A stretch of DNA of 64,000 nt from Brachypodium distachyon (GCF_000005505.3 NC_016133.3:49441237-49505236); one strand, 5' to 3'; shown: positions 22,499-35,300, counted from the stretch's first letter. Numbers and translations are program-made. Notes: generated by a model not told the origin, from the letters alone.

Positions 22499-24600
22499 GC
22501 TTTTATGTTGCTTGAACCGTCAAATTCAGCAGAGAAAAGTCTGCAGAGTTACAGCCAGCATGAAGTCTTTTCTTCAATTATGTAAAGAAAAGTTTATCCA
22601 TCAGAAGCTGAAGCAACTATGCAAATAGTATCAATACTCATAAAACATCCATGTTGGATTCCACCATGTTCAATTATGCCTGTGAAGCATGTATATCTAT
22701 ACCAATATAAGAAGCACGCGGTTGCTTGTGATACTTTTGATCTGAGCCGAGCGGTCCGAAATAGTAAATCCAATTTCATAATTATTCATCCAATGGCTAA
22801 GCCAAATGTATACGTCTCTTAATCAGTCTTATAAATTAGAGTGTTAACTGTACTTATTATCTCCTATTTAATTATTCGTAACTTTCATTTTTCGTATACA
22901 TGAGAAAAGTTGTGTTTTTCATTCTTGCATATATGTATTTTTATTGATATTTCTGTAATAAAAAATCATATTCATTGCTCTCAAGATGTGCATGTTACAT
23001 AAAAATTTCAAACACAACATTTTCTAACTTAACATGAAAGTCTACGACAATTGATAACGTGGGATTCCATTTTGAGCTTTTAATATGCTTGATTTAATAG
23101 GTAGTACCTACGTTACGCAATATCTTCCTGCCAGCTGGATATCTAGGATGCAAAACAATTGAAGTAATATTTGATGAAATCATAATACACTTGTTATCGC
23201 TAGATAGATTGGTAGTACGTCCTGCATATGAAAGCAGAGTAAAAAAATCCACGAAATATCGCTTGGCCTTTTTGGGCTCGTAGATACACGCGCACCGCGC
23301 AGACAGATATTTTGAAACAGTGGAGTAATAGCCTTTATAGACATGGAAAATTGCATGCTTCTTACAGTTTTCTTCTACATCAATGATATTGAAGGAAAGA
23401 AATACATGTGAAGACATAGCCAAACACACATGTACGGTTGCTATTATTGAGAAAGGAAATACAAGTGATAATACACCGACATTTTTAATCTATTTTGAGG
23501 ACTTTCATCACATTATCTCGAGTAAGACACTTTCTCATCTCCAGATGATGAACTAAAGCAACTGTGTCTCTTTCATGTGCACACTTAAGTGAAAAATGCT
23601 CACATACGGTAACTACCTCAAGGAAACATCAGAACTAAATTGAGATCATGCAAAATGTTATGCATATGAGTATATGCGCCGGTTATATGCTCCATCTAAA
23701 TCATAAAGCCAAAAGAACTACAACACATCTACGGTTCTAACTTCAAAAGGAAAAACAATTAGATTGGTATGCCTGTCTTATTGCATATGCCTTCATCCAT
23801 ACACCAAACTAGGAGAACATCCAACATGATTTCCAAAATCAGGTTTCCCTTACTGCCTATGATGAGTATCAATCAATAATCAATACGGAGCTAGACAGTA
23901 TTGCACTGCATTGATCATTCTCATACCAACTTATGGAAACAAACAGGTAGATGGAAGTAACTAAAATTCATAAACAGAAATGATGAAGCGGAACGATTGA
24001 AGCTACAGGACACTGCTGTTACCATCTAAAAAAATGCCATCACAAATCACACAAGGAAACGAAACCTGGCTGAAACAGACGTCGGAATTGGCCGCACGAG
24101 ACATGTTTCTAAATGATAAGATCATGAAGGGTTTCACAGATAATAGTAGAAGGCCACCACGCCTTTCCTTCTCCGCGGCAATTCCGAGGGGCTAACCCAC
24201 GGCGCAAGGCAAAGCAACCTAGCGAATCCTAGACCGACAGAAAAAGGCGTACCACCGTTGCCACCACGAATACAGACGTGACACCGACAAACCAAACGGA
24301 CGCGAACACCGGAGAGCATGCGAACGCCGAGCCTGAGGGTCTCAGATCACATGAATACGCGAGAGGAAAGCATGGAAGGGAGGGCGTTACGGACGATTAC
24401 CTCGAGCACCACGGCGGCGGAAAGCTGGCCCGCGGCGGTGGGTGGAGGCGAGGCGGGGTTTCCGCGCAGGAGGGTGGAGGGGAGGAGAGGATGGGAAGGG
24501 GAAGAAGGGAGGAGGAAGGGGACGGGCGATTTGGATTGGGGTAGTCGTACTCGGTAGTCCCTGTTTGACGCTCGAGCGATTTCTTTCCCAGCGCCGCGCA
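22499..24600. other. 5' region of the plastid membrane protein gene, no other gene
   Basis: The stretch is AT-rich to about 24100, then GC-rich at 24150-24560. On the minus strand the GC-rich part could be a leader exon, with a possible donor at ggtgctcgag|gtaatcg (around 24401) and a long intron ending just before 22498. This 5'-UTR intron is inference; no coding frame is supported. Confidence 0.35.
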
Positions 24601-25590
24601 CAGGAGTTGGTGGGCCGGCCCCGGGCAGCGAGACGCGCAGGCTGCTTTGTTCGTTGTTTAGCCCACGAAGAAACGGATGCCGACGAAAAAGGCCCACTTG
24701 CACCTAACGACATGTTCCTTCAGATGGGATCTGCTAAACGAGGCCCTGCGCTCAAAAAAAAAATTGCTAAACGAGGCCCGCTTCCACATGGAACACAATT
24801 CGGAAAAGTGACGATCAAAGCATCGGGATTTCCTTGCATAGATCTTCTATGTGCTGAAAATTAAGGAGAGAGATGGAGGTAACTGCTTAAATGGAACGGA
24901 GCGAAGCAGCCGACTGCCCGACTTCCCTCGCGAGGGTCAGACTGGCCGACTGCCGAGTCCACGTTGCCACCGCCGTGTGACTGTGTGAGGTAAGGGCAAA
25001 TGAAAAGAAATTCAACGGTTGCACTTCTTTTCTTCCGTTTTGATTATTATTTGGACCCCTTTTGTCAAACAAGGCAACCCGGCCAGTGATGGGCTGAAGA
25101 TCAGCCATATATACCAGATAATTTTTCTCCGATGAAGGCATACTTTATCTAGCGAAGTGATATAATGCTCCACTCCGTACGTAGTGGTCGTCGCATTAAA
25201 AAAAAATCCCCGACAGTTCGCCCCGGCGATTCAAAAAATTATGTGGAGAAGGACGACGTTCGATTTGATCTGTGGCGATTTTGCCTCTGAGCAACGGGGA
25301 AAGCAACCGGCCGCGTTGTCCCATTTCCAGTCGTGACGCCCTGCCCTCCACGGCTAAACGCAGCGCCCTTGTTTTGTTTTTTGGCCAGTCCGACGCAGAA
25401 AGCATCTGTTCTCTAGATTCTCCGGTCGGGGGCGGGGTGCCTGGCGCTCGCTTTCTCAGTTCAAACCACGAAGAAATCATCAAACAATGAAAGCGAAACG
25501 CAGGCTGCGTACGCAGCTTTTGTAGACGCTGTTCACATCCCGATTCACAACGTCCACACGCTGACTCCACGAGAAAAAAAAATCGATGTT
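24601..25590. other. Intergenic region upstream of the chitinase
   Basis: I see no gene with recognisable content here. The short open frames on both strands show no domain or codon pattern. Nothing repetitive stands out. Confidence 0.4.
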
Positions 25591-25594
25591 GTGT

Positions 25595-25709
25595 TTGACC
25601 AAGCCGTCGTGTTGAACGAGCGCGAACAGAGTCGTAGAAAAGTCAAGTCAACGATTAGCCAAGATTGCCCACTCTCCACATACGCATCCCTTGCAAATCA
25701 CTATATAAG
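25595..25709 (+). promoter_or_regulatory. Chitinase promoter with W-box cores and TATA box
   Basis: A W-box TTGACC lies at 25595-25600. Two adjacent inverted W-box cores (GTCAA, that is TTGAC on the minus strand) lie at 25642-25646 and 25647-25651. A TATA box, CTATATAAG, lies at 25701-25709, about 100 bases before the start codon. W-boxes are bound by WRKY factors in defence genes, which fits a chitinase. Activity is inferred. Confidence 0.55.
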
Positions 25710-25804
25710 CCGGCTTCCCCGAACCATCGGAAACTCGACATCACGGTTCAACGAACCCAACGAGCTCGAACACCACTCGAGTGGCCATCGACGTCCGGAC
25801 CATC

Positions 25805-26707
25805 ATGGCGCCCTCGCTGATGGCTCTCGGCGCCGCGCTGCTCCTGCTGGGCTCGGCGGCGACCATGGCGGCCGCGCAGAACTGCGGGTGCGCGTCGGGC
25901 GAGTGCTGCAGCCGGTGGGGTTACTGCGGAACCACCAAGGAGTACTGCGGCACGGGGTGCCGGTCGGGCTCCTGCGAAGTGCCCGTCACCAACGACGCCT
26001 CCGTGGCCGGCATCGTCACCCCGGCCTTCTTCGGCGCGCTCGTCGCCCAGGCCGCCGACAGCTGCGAAGCCAAGGGCTTCTACACCCGCGACGCCTTCCT
26101 CAGCGCCGCCGCCGGCTACCCCGCCTTCGGCCGCACCGGCTCCCTCGACGACTCCAAGCGCGAGATCGCCGCCTTGTTCGCCCACGTCAACCACGAGACC
26201 ATTAGTAAGTCGTTAGTTCCTCCTTCCATCAGTTATGAGTTCCATCCCAAGCTTATGGTTAATTATGGTCCTGACGATGGAGCTAATTTTGCAGAGTTCT
26301 GCTACATCAACGAGATCAACGGGCCGAGCAAGAACTACTGCGACCCGACGAGCACGCAGTACCCGTGCGCGGCGGGGAAAGGGTACTACGGGCGCGGGCC
26401 GCTGCAGATCTCGTGGAACTACAACTACGGGGCGGCGGGGCAGAGCCTGGGCTTCGACGGGCTCAACGACCCGGACGCCGTGGCGCGGAGCCCCGTGCTG
26501 GCGTTCCAGGCCGCGCTCTGGTTCTGGATGAACAGCGTGCACGAGGCCATCGTCTCCGGGCAGGGCTTCGGGGCCACCATCCGGGCCATCAACGGCGCGC
26601 TCGAGTGCAACGGCAAGAACCCCAACGCCGTGAACAACCGCGTCGCCTATTACGAGCAGTTCTGCCAGCAGTTCGGCGTCGACCCCGGGAGCAACCTCAC
26701 CTGCTAG
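25805..26707 (+). CDS. Class IV chitinase (GH19 with hevein domain)
   Basis: Two exons, 25805-26204 and 26295-26707, encode 270 residues. I chose the ATG at 25805 because the upstream in-frame codon at 25781 is GTG. The signal peptide is residues 1 to ~24 (LGAALLLLGSAATMAAA). A short Cys-rich chitin-binding (hevein-like) domain follows from QNCGCASGECC to CRSGSC, then the GH19 catalytic domain. The catalytic acid is the Glu in HVNHET, and the domain continues KFCYINEI across the splice and through GKGYYGRGPLQISWNYNYG. The compact size is that of class IV enzymes, which lack the loops of class I. The protein would be secreted and hydrolyse fungal chitin. The 90-nt intron is a multiple of three with no in-frame stop, so an unspliced message would encode 30 extra residues just after the catalytic Glu. 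Confidence 0.95.
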   Translation: MAPSLMALGAALLLLGSAATMAAAQNCGCASGECCSRWGYCGTTKEYCGTGCRSGSCEVPVTNDASVAGIVTPAFFGALVAQAADSCEAKGFYTRDAFLSAAAGYPAFGRTGSLDDSKREIAALFAHVNHETISKSLVPPSISYEFHPKLMVNYGPDDGANFAEFCYINEINGPSKNYCDPTSTQYPCAAGKGYYGRGPLQISWNYNYGAAGQSLGFDGLNDPDAVARSPVLAFQAALWFWMNSVHEAIVSGQGFGATIRAINGALECNGKNPNAVNNRVAYYEQFCQQFGVDPGSNLTC

Positions 26708-28068
26708 CTCGGCTGATTGTTCAACACGTCGATCATGTGGGCGTTTGATTTGTGGCATATTTGTGGTTCGGGCAAATATTTGTTGGAAATAAAATTGAGT
26801 ACAGTCTACAGATATTGATACTAGTACTTCTTTGCTTCATCTGAATTTTCCTATTGCCTTTGGATGAAAAGAAGTAGCGACGACGTACATGGTTAAGAGT
26901 TGTTGTGTGGCGAGTAGAAAATTCGGAAGATTTCTGTAGTAGGTGCAGAGGAAGTCTTTTTCCAGCATGGTGGGCATTTGCTTTTTCCATGAAGCAGTGC
27001 AGAAATGCTTCATTTACAAGAGGACGACGTTGTTTTTTTCCTTGTCCTTGCACGTCTCTGATTGAGTTGCTGCGTCGACGGCGCTACATCGGGTGGAATG
27101 GATGAGAGGAAAGAGAGCGGGAAGACAACAGAAAGAGGGCTGTCGGAAATTGATTGTCCAGATTCCAAAACTCCTGATAGCGAGCCTGGCCTCGTTGCTG
27201 TCTCGTTTTGGGCAAATGGTAAACTTGAGGTTAGATCGGCCCATTTTAGGGGCTTTGGTATCTAACTCTTAAGGCCCATAAGTTTAAGAAAGAAAGCTCT
27301 ACAGGATCCACTGGAAGACTACACAAAAGAAACGAGCCCTGCCCTAAGTTACCTTCCCTCGTTCAAAGGAAGCCTCTCCCTTATTGATCGCGACAAGCCT
27401 AGAGAAAATTAGACGATGCATACGACAAAAGCCGCAGAAAACACCAGCCAGCGAGCGGTGGTGCATTTTAGAGTTTCATCCTAATACACGTAGGGGTGGA
27501 GCTAACAATGCACAAGGGCACGTCAAGATTTTTTTTCACTAGCAATTTTTGGCTACTAATCGAAACAAAAATTCAAATTCTGGTCATATAACCGAACAAT
27601 TGGCATTTACGGTTGGGTTCGGTCACCATCCAAACTCAACCTTTTTTCACCATGCGTGGCGGACCGCAGAGCACAACGGCGAGGCCCGGATGACTTACTT
27701 AAGCACTTACTAGAAAAATTATACAAACATGGAGTATGAAAAGATGGATGCATCTGTTTGCGTGGCAGTTGCAGATCGTTATCAAACCGGCCGGTAACCG
27801 GAGCCACTAATGTTTTCTCAGCTCTTACAATGTGCCCATACTGCCCACAAAACATAGAAAAAATAAATGAAGACAGGAACAAAAGGAGACCGATCGACCG
27901 AGCTACTTCCAAATGCACGAATCAAGGAAAAAAACACCGTCGTGCAAAGGGAGCTCTCCTGGCCGGCCGGCCTTAATCCTAATTAATGTGGTCAGGGCAG
28001 ACAGCAGTGTCAGTACACATACGTACGTACTGCTGCTGGCTGCTGCACCGCCTCCATGTAGTAGCTAG
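26708..28068. other. Intergenic region, no gene seen
   Basis: This contains the chitinase 3' untranslated region and AT-rich intergenic DNA. Frames on both strands are short and show no domain. No inverted terminal repeats were found by eye. Confidence 0.45.
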
Positions 28069-28362
28069 CTAGTGACCAGGGCCCTTGGGGCTCGGTCCGG
28101 CCGGGAGCTGCGCCGTCCACGCCATGACCGTCGTCGCCGCCCCCGCCCCCGCTCTCTCGTGCAGAGTCGCGTACGCCGCCGTGGCGTCTTGTTGGCTGAT
28201 CTGGACCCGACCGCCGCCGCCTGCACCGCCGGCCGGGAACTGTCTCGTCGCGTAGACGGCGACAGGCCGGGCAGCGCAAATCAGGATCAGCGTCGTGACG
28301 ACGAGCAGCTGGGAGATGGACATGGACGCCAGACTCGACGTCGCTGCACGCGTGGACGTCAT
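28069..28362 (-). CDS. Small secreted peptide precursor, PIP-like
   Basis: A single-exon frame of 97 residues on the minus strand. After a short N-terminal stretch, a hydrophobic signal sequence (SISQLLVVTTLILICAA) is followed by a variable Gly/Ala-rich middle. The extreme C-terminus is LPAGPSPKGPGH. This end resembles the PAMP-induced secreted peptide (PIP/PIPL) and IDA-related precursors, whose mature peptides sit at the C-terminus with a SGPS core and end in GH. Here the core reads AGPS. Such peptides are released and sensed by leucine-rich receptor kinases in immunity and development. Translation could also start at the internal Met before SISQLL. A TATA-like word lies on the minus strand near 28517-28525. 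The family call rests on the C-terminal motif and the precursor layout only. Confidence 0.72.
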   Translation of the reverse strand: MTSTRAATSSLASMSISQLLVVTTLILICAARPVAVYATRQFPAGGAGGGGRVQISQQDATAAYATLHERAGAGAATTVMAWTAQLPAGPSPKGPGH

Positions 28363-29407
28363 AGGTGAAAGATCAACTCGTTGAAATGGGTAAGATTGGG
28401 TAGTGTAACTAGTTCCTATCTAACGCTACTACGTGCACAGGCAGCTCAGGAGATCAGTGCGCTAAACTGGCCGGAGTGGTGGTTACTACAGGCTTACAGT
28501 CAGGCGTGGTCGCCATGTATATAAACCAAACGCGCTGCATAGCTTGACTGTTTCCTAGGCCTAAACAAAGAGATCTAGGTTGTACTACGCGTTTGTCGCT
28601 ACACAACGGTTTTCTTTTGATCGACGCGGCTTTCCACGCCCCTTAATTGCAGAGACAAAATTAACCAGGAGGCCAGTAACATGTAGGCCACGTACACTTG
28701 TCTGTTTTCACGCTTGGACGTTTGCATAAGCGCTAAGTGTGCTGTGTGTACGTATTGGACATGCATTGGCCGGTCACGGACTCACATAGCACATGGTGAC
28801 ATGACATATTCAATGGTCAACACACTACCTGCAGTCTACCATGCATGTTACCGAAAAAAACTGTCAGACAGTACCCAGTCTTCCGGCAAACGAAGCCCGA
28901 GCTCAGCACGAGCAGAAGATACTCCTCCACTGGAGTAGTAGTGTGCTCCTACTACTAGATAACCACATGCATGTGAGCTACGGCACCGAGCTCCAAGGAG
29001 TAGGCTAGGAGTACTGATACAGTATGCAACGTTGGGACCGCATCGCCGGCGTTGTTCACGGCCCCCTGATCGCGGCGAATTCAGCCTACGAACAAACATT
29101 TGGGACTTTGAGGCGACTTTCTGGCAGGCCGGCGCCGAGCACGAGGGGGTCGTCGCAAATCACGCATGTCGTGCCGCGACATGCATGCATGGTGATATAC
29201 CGGAATTAATTTAACTAACCTTGTTATGTTTTTGTTTTGTAGGAACCTTGTACTCATGCGTGGCTCTGCAGCGACGGACAGCTCGCGGTTGACCCTGCCC
29301 GCGCCCGTGCACATGCTGGCGATCGAGCGGGAAGAAGGGAAGCATGCCCGGCCAAAACGTCCTGGCTAGCTTTCTCGCTCGAAAATTCTAATTTGCTGGA
29401 CGCCCGT
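28363..29407. other. Intergenic region, no gene seen
   Basis: This is the promoter side of the small peptide gene and ordinary intergenic DNA. The short frames (for example 28714-28938 plus) have no recognisable content. Confidence 0.4.
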
Positions 29408-29416
29408 TAAATTTTG

Positions 29417-30639
29417 GAGATAAATGCACCGCTAACTCGGCGCTTCTGTGCATATTAGTCATTATACTTGCAAATTGTTAAATTCTAGTATTACAACTTG
29501 GCATGTACAAGCGTACGAGGTCAAGAATATGAATCCGTAGGTTTGGATGCTGATGTGGACGACCACGTGGACATGCGGCCATGTAATGTTTGCAAATAGG
29601 CCATCCTTTTTTGGTCTTAACATGGAACACATCCGTTTCACCATATCCTCAAACACGAGGCGGGCTCGTCGGTGCTGTAGCCACCAAGCCATCGGAACCC
29701 GACCGTTAGCATCTCCTAGAAGGCGTGCTGCAGCTACTTTCGTCTTGAGGTTCCAGAGCAGGTAGCCGGCGTTTCTTTCTCTGCCAAGCGGGCCCGACCT
29801 GCCGTCTTACCCATTGTGCACAACGTCATCCCCATGTCGCCCTGACATGCCTCCATCCCGTCCATGGCTAGACAGCCGACACTGCTCCTCCCATCCCATT
29901 GCTGCCACCTCCTTTTTTATCCCTTCCCCCTGGCCTTCTCCTCCCCCAAGCACCCCATCTTCCCCCATCTCTTTTTCTCCCCTTCCTCTGCCCCGAAGCT
30001 CTCTCTCCCTTCTGTCTCTCCTCACCATAGCTGCTCCCTTCTCCAATTCCGGCATGAAGCCGCCCACAACTCCACGCCCATGCAAGCCTTCACCACCGCG
30101 TATCTACTGGACGCACTGCGTGCTCGAGAGGCTGTGGGCCGCTCGAGATCCCCTCCTTTAGAGCCTCCCCTGCATCTCTGTTCCGCGCAAGACCACTGCA
30201 GTGACGAGATGCCGGTCAACGCGATGCCACGGAGGAGCTTCAGGAGGCGCGGGAGGAGCGCCAGGAGGTAGGCGACGAGGTCGGACGTGGGGGCAGAGGC
30301 CTCACCGGCGGTGAAGTAGTGAACTGCAGGCAGCGCGGCGCGGCCTTGACGAGCCTGGGACGCCTCAGGCTAGGGATTTGGAGGAGGAAAGAAAGGAAAC
30401 CTCTTTTTTTTATTCGACATGATTTTTCAGCTTACCTCCTCCCTTATTAATTCAGGGGGTTCTTTGTAAATAAGTCAAATCGTTTTTGTGCACGTCAGTG
30501 TCGAAACATACGAATTCGTGTTTTGACCTCGAGCGCTCATACGTGCCAAGTTGTAACACTCGAATTTAGCATTTTGCTAGTATGGTGACTAATCTGCACA
30601 TACGCGCCAATTTAAATAGACTAACTGTGCATTTACCTC
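29417..30639. mobile_element. Non-autonomous Mutator-like element with captured sequence
   Basis: The element starts GAGATAAATGCAC and ends GTGCATTTACCTC. It is flanked by a perfect 9-bp target duplication, TAAATTTTG, at 29408-29416 and 30640-30648. Its two ends are long inverted repeats of about 125-130 bp (29417-29541 and 30508-30639) sharing words such as gtgcatatta/taatctgcac, caacttggcatgta/acgtgccaagttg and gaggtcaag/ttgacctcg. A 9-bp duplication with long TIRs is diagnostic of Mutator-like elements. The interior (29545-30420) is GC-rich with Ser/Pro-rich frames on both strands and no transposase. This is the layout of a Pack-MULE that has picked up genomic fragments, though I cannot name the donor gene. 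Confidence 0.9.
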
Positions 30640-30648
30640 TAAATTTTG

Positions 30649-32395
30649 CTTGAAGATTGGTGCTGCGGGAATCGGGTATTTCCTTTAAGAATGTTATATA
30701 GAGTAGAATCTACTAAGTCAACATGGTGGAGTGTTATCAGCAAAACAATGTTGTCTGCAACCAGAATCAACGTTGCTAACATGAAAGCTAAATCTGCTTG
30801 CACTTTTGTGGTGGTGACAAATTGCCTATCACCATGGCCAAGTTACATAAATAAAATATTGTATATACTGTCACATATGCTTTCCTGCCAACACTCTTAA
30901 TTTGTATATATACCACTTCTGAAAAGTCGTGTATTGCTACACCCCCAGTTACAACATAATAGCACGAACTAGCATTGTTAACAACAAATTCTCCGTTTGG
31001 ACTTTTGTTTTGTCAAAATCTAGTTTTGTAGATCTCATCACGAGACAGCATAAGGGCAGCAACAAAACGTGTTTAGGTGCGTGCTCAAAGTGTTACGATA
31101 GATGTGTGCGTGACGTGTTCTTGTTTAATCTTTAATAAAGCTAGCAATGATGGTCTTTTTTCTAAAAGAAAAGGTAATATCTCTTCGCGAGTTTTGTCCT
31201 GCTCTGCTCTCGATCCATATAAAAAGTGCGACTGCATTTTTAGCATTTAGGTATTTACTATACCTACGGAGTTGGGGCTTCCACAAGTTTTTTTTTTCTT
31301 CAAGAAAATGTTGTAGCTTTGACTATTCAATTATTCATTAATAAAACCGCCTCATTTTTACGGTAAAACATGAAAATTAACCTTACACAACATGTGACTA
31401 CTCCTAAAATAAGGAACACCAAAACAATGGGGGAGGGGGGGGGGGGGGGGAATGTATCACGGGAAACCTCTATTAGTGAAAACTTGAAAATGTTCAATCC
31501 TAGCTACTAGACCTTAAATAAGCAGATCACATGAAAGGTGGAATATCTAATCACTTAAAGGTATTTTATGAAAACCCTAGGTCTCATGATGCTTTCTTTC
31601 TCCGTAAAATGCATTTAAGTGACCAGAGGTTTCACCTTTTATCCAATCCGTTTATTTGAGATTTGATGACTACTGAAGAGAGGTTCTCACTTGATAGGTC
31701 ACCAAACAAGGGACACAAGTTGCCTTATACCCATTTGCTGGGACAAACATTCTTCCCCAACATGCTACTTGTACAATCTGTCGGCATGAAGACACAAACA
31801 TCGCCTAAATGCCTGCACTGACTGACTGGGATCAAAGGAAACCCCAATGACAATGTAGAATGTGTTGTTTGCAATAACATGAACATTTTAACCTACAAGC
31901 TACCACACAAACTATCGGAGATGCCCTCAATGGCAGGGTCACACCTCGGACAGTCTCGTTGTTGGTTATGTTTACTTGCAAATAACAAACAGACCAACCC
32001 AGATATGCGTTGAAATTTAAGCTTAACTGCAAACGTACTTCTTTTCGCAAGGGAGTCGACCTAACATACTGTTCATGAGATCAACAAATATGTTTTGGTA
32101 AGTTGTGCCGTAAATTAGAGTGTACATAACACACGGGTTTATGTTTCTGCATACACGATAAGATTGACACCGGCAAACACATATTAGTTGTTACAGGAGT
32201 GGACAGATATATAAGCTAGTCACTCCTAATTGCCTGGTTTCACTATGGGTCTGGGCAGATACACCAAGGATGATGCACACCGCAGCACACTGGCAGAACC
32301 TTCCAAAATCCGAATGAAGCACACCGGGAGAGCCCTTCAAAACTGAATTAATCACACCGAAAAAGCCTCAAAAACCGAACGAAACACGCCTGCAT
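30649..32395. other. Intergenic region, no gene seen
   Basis: AT-rich DNA between the Mutator-like element and the LUC7-like gene. It contains a G16 run at 31435-31450 preceded by GGGGGA. The part nearest 32395 is the 3' untranslated region of the LUC7-like gene. Confidence 0.4.
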
Positions 32396-35300
32396 CTAGT
32401 GCCGATCTCGACGATCATGACGCCTGCAGAGATACCAAAATCAAGTCAGATGCATTTCATCAGAACACAAGCAGCGCTGTCCATTACACATTTACACTAG
32501 CTACAGATCATACAACATTGCAGGCTATTATTTAATTGAAATATTGCATACAAAAAAATTCACAGATCATCACAGTGCTAAATTCATTTGATAATGTACA
32601 AGTTTGCACAAACTAGTAAGCAGAACCTATATTTTTGTGAGAAATTTTAAGTTTGTACCTGATCTCTTCAATTGACTTTTTTTTGTTTAATAATACTACG
32701 ATACATCAACAGAGAAATGAGTAATGCATCTTTCCAACTTTATTATGTGACAACTAGAATAGATGCAAGCATACCTGTATTGATCATAGTCCCTAGAACT
32801 ATCCCTTGGGGAACGTGATCTTCGGTGACTCCGAGAATCATAGCTGCGAGATCTCCCTGATTCTTTATCCTTTTCCCTGCCATAACTACTTTCTCTGTCA
32901 TGGTAGCGATCGTGGCTACTTTTTCGCTCATAATCTCTGTCCCTGCCACGGCTGCTGCTTCGGTCTCCTCTATTACGGTCCCTGCTTGATGCTCTATCAC
33001 GTTCTGTGCTCCTTTCCCTGGACCTAGTTTTGTATGACATAGTTTTCGGAGACATTTAACCATGATTAATAAAATATGTTACACTGTTCAAAGGCTTTAA
33101 AGTTACAAAATATAAAAGTACCTTCTATCATATTCAGATCGGTCAACCTTGCGCCTTTTGTTTTTTTCTTCCTGTACGCATAAAAAACGGGCAGAAGCAA
33201 ACACCTCATCTTAATTCCAAATGAAGAAGCAAAGAATAATCCAAGTAGCAACAAAGAAATCCAATAGTCCAGCCATGTTAGCAAAGGTCTGGTACTAACA
33301 TGTAACTCTACAGGACTATGCTTCACTCAAAAGATTAGTCTGAAAACTAACCTGCAGTACTGACAGCTTCTCACGTATTAGCATATAACCCATGTGAAGT
33401 TTCCCTCCAAAGTGATCTGCTAAACGTCGGTCACTGTTTGGAAGGGAAAAAGTTAGCTAAGATCAAAGCTACAAAAAATGTTTCTTTTTCTAGAAGCTTG
33501 TAAGTTACTATAGCATTAAAGAAGACATCTGTAATCCGCAAGGATAAAAGCATGTATAAAATAAACACGCACATTCTTTAGCAGCAAAAGTAATCCTCGT
33601 AAAAGTGGACCCAAAAGCCTGCTGGTGAAGAAGGAGGGACAGGCGTCTGTCAAAAGCTGAAGCACTTGAAACCCCAAAACTATACTCGTGGTCCCATGGT
33701 GCAAATTCATGGTTAAGCCAAAGAAGATGTGTTTACCTGTCATACACGCTCAAGAATGCTCCACATATGTCACACAGGCGCAACTTTTGATCCGTCTGAA
33801 CAAAAGATCATAAATGGATAAAATCAACATGAAAGGATAACAACTAAGCACATAGTGTTAGTGTTATAACTCCGGGTTTGAAATAAAGTTCCTGAGTAGA
33901 TTGAGTCCTATCATATGGAATCAAATAAATAGGTCACCATGTCCATGTGGACACAATCCCTCTTGAAAAAAGTATTAGATTTTTATTGTGGTTTGTACCA
34001 GGAAAATTCAGCTACTTACAATTTGAACATGAGTTGACATTTTTGCAGTGTCTGGAACAATCTGTGGCCGAGCACCCAGCTGGTTAGAGATCAGAAGACA
34101 ACACATAAGAAAGACTGAAAGAGATGAAACAGTAGTACTTTTGGTGCAACTTAAGCAGATGAGCTAGCCTACTACACTTGCTAGGCATTGCTCCAACAAA
34201 TTAAAATTCTACAGATAGAGATCGACCTTTTTCAGAGCTTCTGCTTCATCCAACAATTTTTGGGCCTCATCAATCATCCCATTCTCACCTGTTCAAAATT
34301 AATGTATAAGAGAGAAATAATGGCCAACTAAAAGCTACAGTAGTTAAGCAAATGAGGCTATAGGAAGCATGGTAAAAATACTCACCCAGTTCTTCTGCCT
34401 TTTTTAGCTTTTCATTAATCATTTCTTGTGTGCGTGCATCTGGAGCAGCAGCAGGTGCAGCTGATTGCGTAGCAGTTTGGAGAGAACTCACTAACGAAAC
34501 ACGGTCCTTATTAAAAGCTTCAAGCAGCAGCTTTGCCTTTATTTATTTATCAAAGCAGCATGATGAGAATAAATCCAACTATATAAAACAATTCCATGCA
34601 ATTCAAGTGCAGTAAAATTTTATAGGAAAACAAGCAATACCTGCTCTTCAGCCCTTTGTTCCTTGAGCTTGTCAACCTCTTCAGTAGCCCGAATTTTGCC
34701 CTCGGTGTTTCCCTCAAGATCTAGACGAGCACCAAGCACGATAATTGAATGCAAAAACAATTTAGCACATGCAAATTTATAGTTTTGACAAGAACAATTA
34801 AAATAGTGAGACTAGGGAGGAAAGTAAGAAACTAACCCCAGTATTGGTGGGCAGAAATAAAAAGGTAACAAAGAGAGAAATATTTAACAAACAAAATAGC
34901 TGTGGCTGAAAACAAACTGGGAGTAATAGAGCCAATCATTCAACAAGGAAATGTTTGGTCAGTCCATTACTGCCCAGCACAGACCATCACAATAAATCAC
35001 TCAATATGTTACGGGAAAGGGCAAAGCATTCATGGACAGTTTGGTTGTGACCTATAAATACAAATTACAAGGTTTTAGAACCTTGCATGCAAGCATACAA
35101 ATGTGTGACAACTATAATGTCTATATATAAAAATATGTCAAGACATGACAATGAAACTTCTCCATTTCAAATGCATAAAGTACATATAGAAAAATACATA
35201 AGAAGGCAAAAAATGGCATACGGCCATGATGGAAGTTTTAGAGAAGAACACAGCCACATAATTACTTACCAAAAGTGTCTATCTCCTTCATCTTCTCCTT

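Noticed and set aside
24278..24864. GC-rich frames on both strands upstream of the plastid protein gene
   Set aside because: Compositional artefact; at most a noncoding leader exon of the minus-strand gene.
25748..26758. Long minus- and alternative-frame frames over the chitinase
   Set aside because: Shadows of a GC-rich exon; the GH19 frame has the signal peptide, domains and splice sites.
31429..31450. Poly-G run, and a similar G14 run at 41687-41700
   Set aside because: Simple homopolymers prone to sequencing error; no sign of function.
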